From a virus, in IMG/VR virus record IMGVR_UViG_3300045961_000264, positions 1-35,337 of that record: a stretch of DNA of 35,337 nucleotides. One strand, given 5' to 3'. Numbering within the stretch: position 1 is the first letter of the stretch; the number at the start of each line of letters is the position of its first letter. The position numbers and the translations under genes were made by a program. Under the pieces are notes generated by a model that saw only the letters and a program-made list of their open reading frames with translations, ran no database searches and was not told the origin of the DNA. Of this stretch, positions 30,498 through 35,337 are shown piece by piece.

Positions 30498-32974
30498 CAG
30501 CAATGTCCCCAAGAAATAGTCGATGTCTTCGTGCCGCTCGGGATAATCAGCGGGTCGTCGTAGGGAAGGACGATCTGCGAAGCCTCGTCGAGTTGCGCCA
30601 GACACTCGGCCCGCCGATGCATCGGGAACTGGCCGACCAGCGAGTCGTGCACTTGAAGAAGAATCTGGATGTGCGGGTAGCGCTCGTAGACGTTCATCCA
30701 AATCCTGTTGATGTACAGGGCGACCGTCGACTGTGGCACCCAGGCTATAGCTTCGCGGCAGGTCTTGTCGGTGACTCGGTCGAAATAATATCGTCTATAA
30801 CCAAAAATGTTTGTCGCGTAGCGGCGGGAGCGAAGGGCGGCACAAAAGTCGTTTTGCCAAGCTCGAATCCTGGGGAAGCGGCCAAAGTACCAACGCTGCG
30901 TACTTTCCGCTTGATGTACTGAAAGACCAAGTCGTCCGGCAAGTCCGTAGGGCGTGCCCAGATAATGAGTACCGTGAGCGAACGACTTGAAGGTTCGGTA
31001 CTTCGGATTCTCACTTCCGTCTGAGCGAGTCTTGTTGATGGTGGGGTCTTTGTAGAATTCACGGGCAATCTCCACGTAAGGGTCGCGGCCTTCCTTCAGC
31101 ATTGCCTTCATCTCGGGCTCGTCCGCTTCCCAGGTAACGATCCGCAAGTCCGCCTTGCTGAGGTCCTTGTCGAACATCTCGTAGCCGCCGTCGGGCACAA
31201 AGATCTTGCGGACGTTCGGCAGATGCAGGCCGGCCATCTCGTCTTCGTCGTCGGCTTCGCTTTCGCTCGCCTCGTCCCCCTTCGGGATGTTCTGAAGGTT
31301 GGTGCCAGAGTCGAACGCGTTCTTGCGCGACGAGAAGCGGAACGTCTCCGCCCCACAGATGTTGTAGCTCGTGCGCATCCGCTGATCGATGTCGAGCTTG
31401 GCCAGCACGAATGTCTTAAGGAACACGCCCAGGCTACGATACTCGGCGATCGCCTTGAGGAGGGGCAGCAAGATGGGCTCACGCAGGCCGATCAGCTTGA
31501 GGGCGGCCTTGTCGCATGTCAGTGTGGCAGGCATGCCGGGCTTCGGTTTGGACCAGACCTTCTGCTGCTTCAGGTCCTCGTAGAAGAGGGTCTGCATCTG
31601 AGTCTTGCTCGACGGGTTCAGCTCGTGGCCCAGAACGTGCCGGAAGTAATCTTCGCGCGTTGACATCTCCTCCATCAGCTCCTCGCGCAGCGCATCGCGG
31701 TGCTTGAGGTCGATGCGGACGCCGCGCTGCATGCACTGGAGGACTGGCCAGAAGAACTTCTGCTGGAATGCGTCTACGGACTGCATGCCGTAGGCTTCGA
31801 TGACGCTGGCGGTGACCTCTCCGACCTCGCGCGTCCGCACACAGTCAGTACCGTTGTAGAACCACCGCCGCTCCTCGGGGACCTTGGCATCGGCCACCTT
31901 GCCGTCGTCCTTCCAGTAGACGTAATGGTCACAGTACATCGAGGCTTGGAAGGCCAGCGACTTGGGCAGCCCACAGTACACGCTGTGGTGGGAGATCATT
32001 GTGTCCTGCGCACCGCGCGGAACGAAGTGCCAGTGGCGGTACGTGTACTGCGCATCGTACAGGCCGTTCTGCCAGCGCACCTTCACGTTGGAATGGGTTA
32101 GGACGCGGTACAGGGCGTAGACGACTGCGGCTTCGTCGGTGGCGGTAGCGAAGTATCCGTGCGGGTCGTCCCGACACATGAGGGGGATGATAAGGGCGTC
32201 TGTGCGCGACCAGGACAGCCCGACGCACTCGATGTGGCCGGCGGCTGTCTCGATGTCGAAGTCGATCCACTCGACGGCGCCGTTGTCGAGGCCACGTTCC
32301 AGGTAAGCGAGGATCTCGAGGCACTCAGCAAGCGTGGGCTTGACGTGGAACTTCCAGGAGGGGACGTTGGTGTATTCTTCGGTTGCGCGCTCCTTGGCCG
32401 CCCGCTTGAGGTCAAGCACAGCCAGCGGGCGCTGGTCGAACATGCGCAGGATAAGCGCGGGGTGGAGCGTCGGGATGAGCTTGCCTGTCCATGTGCGCTC
32501 CCCTGGCGCAAGGATACCCTCTGGATACAGCTCGCGGGGGATCGTGCAGTTAAGCTGCGAGCCTCGCCACTTTGTGATGCCGGTCTGGCCGGTCAGTGCC
32601 CACATTGCTGTGTTACCCAGCGCGATGATGACGTTCGGCTGCACTTGATGAATTTCCTGCAGCAAGCGCGCAAAGCCCTGATGCACAATCGGCTCGGCCC
32701 AGAGGTTGCGCAGCTGACGCATCGTCGGGGTGATGTCCTTGCGCTTGCCGGTAATCCAGGCCTCAATGCGGTTGCCCGGCGGTCGAGCATTGACTACGTT
32801 CGTCGCGTAGCATTCTGAGCGCATGATCCCGGCATCGTGCAGCATGCGGTTCAGCTCTTGCCCCGAGCCGCCCATGAAGGGCAAAAGGGTGCGCTCTTCC
32901 TCGCTCCCCCAGGCCTCGCCGACGAGCATAATCTTGGCGGGGATTGGGCCGTCACCGCTGTGTGCGTGAAGCAT
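30497..32974 (-). CDS. Family-A DNA polymerase with N-terminal uracil-DNA-glycosylase domain (825 aa)
   Basis: Residues 1-~200 match family 4/5-type uracil-DNA glycosylases: GEAWGSEEE (19-27), NVVNARPPGNR (59-69), ALGNTAMWALTG (118-129) and HPALILR (171-177). The CxxC residues of Fe-S family-4 enzymes are missing. A 3'-5' exonuclease follows with DFDIE (238-242), YDAQY (306-310) and YNGTD (373-377). The polymerase has motif A D604-LSKADLR, motif B K663...H667...Y671 and motif C HDS (776-778). Relative to E. coli Pol I, E710 is Asp, F762 is His and E883 is Ser. An acidic insertion (566-582) separates NLQNIP from motif A. GGAG 5 bases before the ATG supports the start. Replicative polymerase with possible uracil sensing. 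Confidence 0.85.
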   Translation of the reverse strand: MLHAHSGDGPIPAKIMLVGEAWGSEEERTLLPFMGGSGQELNRMLHDAGIMRSECYATNVVNARPPGNRIEAWITGKRKDITPTMRQLRNLWAEPIVHQGFARLLQEIHQVQPNVIIALGNTAMWALTGQTGITKWRGSQLNCTIPRELYPEGILAPGERTWTGKLIPTLHPALILRMFDQRPLAVLDLKRAAKERATEEYTNVPSWKFHVKPTLAECLEILAYLERGLDNGAVEWIDFDIETAAGHIECVGLSWSRTDALIIPLMCRDDPHGYFATATDEAAVVYALYRVLTHSNVKVRWQNGLYDAQYTYRHWHFVPRGAQDTMISHHSVYCGLPKSLAFQASMYCDHYVYWKDDGKVADAKVPEERRWFYNGTDCVRTREVGEVTASVIEAYGMQSVDAFQQKFFWPVLQCMQRGVRIDLKHRDALREELMEEMSTREDYFRHVLGHELNPSSKTQMQTLFYEDLKQQKVWSKPKPGMPATLTCDKAALKLIGLREPILLPLLKAIAEYRSLGVFLKTFVLAKLDIDQRMRTSYNICGAETFRFSSRKNAFDSGTNLQNIPKGDEASESEADDEDEMAGLHLPNVRKIFVPDGGYEMFDKDLSKADLRIVTWEADEPEMKAMLKEGRDPYVEIAREFYKDPTINKTRSDGSENPKYRTFKSFAHGTHYLGTPYGLAGRLGLSVHQAESTQRWYFGRFPRIRAWQNDFCAALRSRRYATNIFGYRRYYFDRVTDKTCREAIAWVPQSTVALYINRIWMNVYERYPHIQILLQVHDSLVGQFPMHRRAECLAQLDEASQIVLPYDDPLIIPSGTKTSTISWGHC

Positions 32975-33185
32975 TGTGTCTCCAGTTGAAGTACCGCCGG
33001 ATCACATATCCGCGGGCGACCGAAGCCGCCGCAAACAAGGTTGTGATGCCGAGGTTGTCGCCGATGGAAGTGGAAAAGCCCCACAAGGGCTTCACCACGA
33101 ACTCCCACATCAGCATGGAAAGGATGAAGCCAACCCAGGTGTTGGCGTTGGCCTCGAGGAAAGATGTGATGCGGGGCTGGGTCAC
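32952..33185 (-). CDS. DUF7220-like small membrane protein (77 aa)
   Basis: It starts with GTG at 33185 in GTGA overlap with the exonuclease gene and overlaps the polymerase gene by 23 bases. Two hydrophobic segments are present (WVGFILSMLMWEFVVKPLW and NLGITTLFAAASVARGYVI), ending with a basic tail (RRYFNWRH). The pattern N-terminal S.LEA, TSIGDNL.I, and SVARGYVIRR is the hallmark of a widespread phage inner-membrane family (DUF7220) often found in replication regions. Its role is unknown; membrane anchoring of replication is one idea. Confidence 0.7.
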   Translation of the reverse strand: MTQPRITSFLEANANTWVGFILSMLMWEFVVKPLWGFSTSIGDNLGITTLFAAASVARGYVIRRYFNWRHNASRTQR

Positions 33186-33874
33186 CGCAGGAGGCCTTGC
33201 CGGCGGAACGCCAGAAGCAGGTAGGGATCAGGGTCTGGCTGCCGTGCGTACCAGCTGGCGTAGCCGCGATCGACCGCCGAGATAGGCTCGCCGGCGAACT
33301 TGCCGAAGGTCATCTTGCGCGGGATGCGGGCGTCCTCGGAGGCGGCGTACAGGCCCGGCAGGTCGTGGATCTTGAGGTGCTCCATAATGTCGCCGAGGAT
33401 GTCGAGGACGAACTCGCAATCGGCGGTTGCTGAGTGGGCGTTGCGCAGGCGATCGCGGGTCTGCGCGTTTGCCCCCTTGAGGAAGTACATCATCGCTGAC
33501 AGGGTGTGGGCGTCGCACTCGGGCCACAAGCTGCGCGACAGGGCGAGCGTGCAGATGCGCTTGACGCCGGGCGGGCTGCCGAGCGCCTTCCAGTCGAAGT
33601 CGATATTGTGGCCGATCCAGTACTCGGCGCGCGGCAGGTCCTCCCGCGCTTGCGCTGACGGCGGCTTGTCGAGCAGCTCGAGGGGCAGGATGTGGTGAAC
33701 CGCCGTGGCGCCGAAGGTTGCCGGCATGGTGGGCTTGTACAGCTGGCGGAAGCCCTGCACGACAGCATTGGGCGCGGCCAGTGATTGCCACGCCAACTCA
33801 ATCACCTCGAGCGGGCGGTCCGGCGTCTCCTTGTTGGTGGTGGTCTCGGTGTCTAGGATGATGGCGGGGTACAT
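33182..33874 (-). CDS. DnaQ/ExoX-like 3'-5' exonuclease (230 aa)
   Basis: The start is the ATG at 33874 (MYPAIILDTETT), overlapping the preceding stop in TGATG; a longer frame upstream lacks support. DEDDh catalytic residues are visible: D8 and E10 (LDTET), D92 or D94 in GHNIDFD, and H147...D152 (HSATAD). Residues ~185-222 (MTFGKFAGEPISAVDRGYASW...QPDPDPYL) are the C-terminal module found in exonuclease X and DUF3820 proteins. It probably degrades single-stranded or nicked DNA or proofreads in concert with the polymerase. It lies in a chain of overlapping leftward genes. Confidence 0.8.
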   Translation of the reverse strand: MYPAIILDTETTTNKETPDRPLEVIELAWQSLAAPNAVVQGFRQLYKPTMPATFGATAVHHILPLELLDKPPSAQAREDLPRAEYWIGHNIDFDWKALGSPPGVKRICTLALSRSLWPECDAHTLSAMMYFLKGANAQTRDRLRNAHSATADCEFVLDILGDIMEHLKIHDLPGLYAASEDARIPRKMTFGKFAGEPISAVDRGYASWYARQPDPDPYLLLAFRRQGLLR

Positions 33875-34086
33875 CACGCGTCCTTGATAAGTTGAAAGCG
33901 CCTCGCAGTTGCGATCGCTGTGGCAGCGGCCTCCGACGAGACCAACGGGCGGACCCGCTCGACCTCGAGGAGGTAGGCCTGGGCGGTTGTATGCTCTTCG
34001 GGGTAGCCCAAGCCCTGCGTGTACACGGCCCACAGGTCGATGCTGCCGTCGGACCGGCGGTGCCACTTGTGGTCGGGGTCGGTCAT
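33874..34086 (-). CDS. Small hypothetical protein (70 aa)
   Basis: The protein is not recognised. It begins MTDPDHKWHRRSDGSIDLWAV and has a mixed soluble composition, with a C-terminal helical, Ala-rich half (SEAAATAIATARRF). Both ends show tight coupling: its ATG overlaps the zinc-protein stop (ATGA) and its own stop overlaps the exonuclease ATG (TGATG). Overlap and size agree with a true gene of the replication module. No function can be given. Confidence 0.6.
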   Translation of the reverse strand: MTDPDHKWHRRSDGSIDLWAVYTQGLGYPEEHTTAQAYLLEVERVRPLVSSEAAATAIATARRFQLIKDA

Positions 34087-34298
34087 GAGCAGTCCTCGTC
34101 AAAACTACACCGCGCTGACCACTGCTTACCGCAGTGAGGGCACTCTAGGATGTCACGGTCAGGCATCACTTTGCAGCAGTCTACTACACGCGCCTCCGGG
34201 CAGGCATGATGATACGGCTGACATCTATCCGGCATCTCAGCTTCGTGCAAGCTGTATCCGCCCACGACACGGCCATTTTCGTAACGCTTTTCGCTCAC
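34083..34298 (-). CDS. Small Cys-rich putative zinc-binding protein (71 aa)
   Basis: The GTG at 34298 is shared with the methyltransferase stop in GTGA; a longer overlapping frame is not supported. Nine Cys are present, including LECPHCGKQW and two close Cys after it (RCSFDEDC). One Cys4 zinc-ribbon site is likely. The N-terminal part begins SEKRYENGRVVGGYSL. No enzyme signature is seen. Small zinc proteins are common in phage replication or takeover regions. The role is unknown. Confidence 0.6.
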   Translation of the reverse strand: MSEKRYENGRVVGGYSLHEAEMPDRCQPYHHACPEARVVDCCKVMPDRDILECPHCGKQWSARCSFDEDCS

Positions 34299-35337
34299 AG
34301 CAGCGCCTCCTCGAATGCGGCCAGCCCCTTCACGCGCTTCACCGCGATGCCGTAGGCCGAAGCGTCTTGCTCCAGCCCCACGCACGCGAGCTTCAGCTCG
34401 TGGGCGGCCTCGACGGTTGAGCCAGACCCCATAAACGGGTCGAAGACGGTGTCGCCGGGCCGTGCGCTCCGACGCAAGAGGTCGACGAGCAAAGGCACGG
34501 GCTTCTGCGCTGGGTGGCCCTGCGACGGGTCCTTCGAGTACATCAGCACATCGCCCTTCAGCTGATTGACCTTGCGCTCGCCCTTGCGTGCGTACAGGAT
34601 GAACTCGTACTTCCGCTGGCAGCCGTGCTCCGGCCACGGCGCTCGGAAACCGTCCGGGTTGTGCCATATCAGGGGGGTGCGGTGGACTGTCCAGCCGGCA
34701 CCGCCAAGCATCGTGCGCAGCGCGGCAAATCCGTCGACGTCACAAAAGGCGTACAGATGCGCATCCGCCTTCGCAAGGCGGAAGGACTGCTTCGCAAAGT
34801 ACTTCATGATGTTCAACCACATCTCAGGGCTGTCGTCGTAGAAATGCGCAGCCGCCGAGACGCCGACGCCGGAGTTGCCGAACTCGTGTGCGCCCATACC
34901 GTAAGGTGGGTCGGTGAGGATGATGTCGAACTGCGCGGGTTGAGCCCCACACATCCATTGGACAGCCTCGCAGTGCTCCAGGCGGTGAACGCTGCTTGAG
35001 AAGGCAGCACCAGTCATCTCGGCAAGGTCCGCCTGTTGGCGGCGTTCCTCTCGCTTCTTGAGGATCTTCACTGCCTCCTTGAGGGATGGCGCTGCCCTCA
35101 CCTCGGGGTCGTCGAGGAAGCGGGAGGCGATCAACTCGTTACGGGTGGTGGTGTGGGCCTGCTCGTAGGCATCATCCGGCCGGACCTCGGCGGCGATGTC
35201 GCGCACCTTGGGGACTGGCTGGCCGGCGTCCTCGGCCTGCGCCTTGCGTAGTTCCATCAGCTCGGCGGTGGCCTGCGCTTTCTCCTGCCACGTCAGATCG
35301 ACCCGGCGGATGTTCTCCTCGAGTTCGGCCTCCCACG
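34295..35337 (-). CDS. ParB-like/DNA methyltransferase fusion, N-terminus beyond the window
   Basis: The reading frame stays open to the right edge, so the ATG at 35257 is not necessarily the real start. Codons upstream of it read LEENIRRVDLTWQEKAQAT, typical of a ParB/Spo0J-type domain, and residues 50-75 after the ATG (DDPEVRAAPSLKEAVKILKK) also fit such proteins. The methylase part has DPPY (116-119), HPAQKP (248-253) and FDPFMGSGST (272-281), giving a beta-type DPPY-before-FxGxG order of an N6-adenine or N4-cytosine enzyme. It probably modifies phage DNA to evade restriction or to mark replication or packaging sites. The target sequence cannot be predicted. Confidence 0.85.
   Translation of the reverse strand, partial: WEAELEENIRRVDLTWQEKAQATAELMELRKAQAEDAGQPVPKVRDIAAEVRPDDAYEQAHTTTRNELIASRFLDDPEVRAAPSLKEAVKILKKREERRQQADLAEMTGAAFSSSVHRLEHCEAVQWMCGAQPAQFDIILTDPPYGMGAHEFGNSGVGVSAAAHFYDDSPEMWLNIMKYFAKQSFRLAKADAHLYAFCDVDGFAALRTMLGGAGWTVHRTPLIWHNPDGFRAPWPEHGCQRKYEFILYARKGERKVNQLKGDVLMYSKDPSQGHPAQKPVPLLVDLLRRSARPGDTVFDPFMGSGSTVEAAHELKLACVGLEQDASAYGIAVKRVKGLAAFEEALL

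Noticed and set aside
1-35337. Prophage, CRISPR, tRNA or diversity-generating retroelement in the window
   Set aside because: I looked for integrase, att-like ends, regular repeat-spacer arrays, cloverleaf tRNA sequence and reverse transcriptase patterns and found none. This covers only the visible part of the genome.

Overview
The window is part of a tailed double-stranded DNA phage genome with podovirus (short, P22-type tail) architecture. It holds a complete late module on the + strand: DNA-binding/small-terminase candidate, terminase large subunit, portal, GroES-like protein, scaffold, decoration-type protein, major capsid protein, P22 gp4-like adaptor, gp10-like hub, fibre/lectin-like proteins, and ejection proteins including one of 1760 aa. 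The opposite strand carries a replication/DNA-modification module. Coding DNA is mostly GC-rich, at roughly 60% or more where I hand-counted, which suggests a GC-rich Gram-negative host, but the host cannot be named from the sequence. I see no integrase, repressor, tRNA, CRISPR array or clear endolysin.

Layout. (1) Positions 1-431 are non-coding, AT-rich and full of hairpins. (2) Positions 432-1645 hold three small leftward genes flanked by a perfect 22-bp inverted repeat. (3) Positions 1646-2254 are a divergent control region with a near-consensus rightward promoter, a likely leftward promoter and paired GTTAC repeats beside each. (4) Positions 2255-8497 run from the small-terminase candidate through a beta-helix tailspike and a chain of four-base-overlapping genes to the large terminase. 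(5) Positions 8737-14134 are head morphogenesis. (6) Positions 14254-20837 are connector, hub and many small structural or fibre proteins. (7) Positions 20846-29268 are ejection proteins and a zinc-knuckle/PKD protein, closed by a bidirectional terminator. (8) Positions 29292-35337 run leftward: ParB-like/methyltransferase fusion (cut by the window edge), zinc protein, small protein, ExoX-like exonuclease, DUF7220-like membrane protein, a uracil-DNA-glycosylase/family-A DNA polymerase fusion, and a P-loop ATPase.

How the parts work together. The two leftward blocks at the window ends are probably one early/replication arm of a larger circular or circularly permuted map, with the late arm fired rightward from the promoter at 2220-2248. 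Replication uses the polymerase, P-loop ATPase and exonuclease. Procapsids form from portal, scaffold and major capsid protein, DNA is packaged by the terminase, and the head is closed by the gp4-like and gp10-like proteins.

The most unusual feature is the tailspike at 3153-5633. Its first ~175 residues are clearly homologous to the separate 198-aa decoration-type protein encoded just before the major capsid gene, while the rest is a pectate-lyase-type beta-helix in AT-richer DNA. This suggests a depolymerase or receptor-binding spike displayed through a capsid-decoration fold. Several RNA-level structures are also worth testing: an apparently leaderless late transcript, 5'/3' complementarity around the 432-1645 operon, tandem hairpins before the 204-aa gene, and nested hairpins after the major capsid gene.
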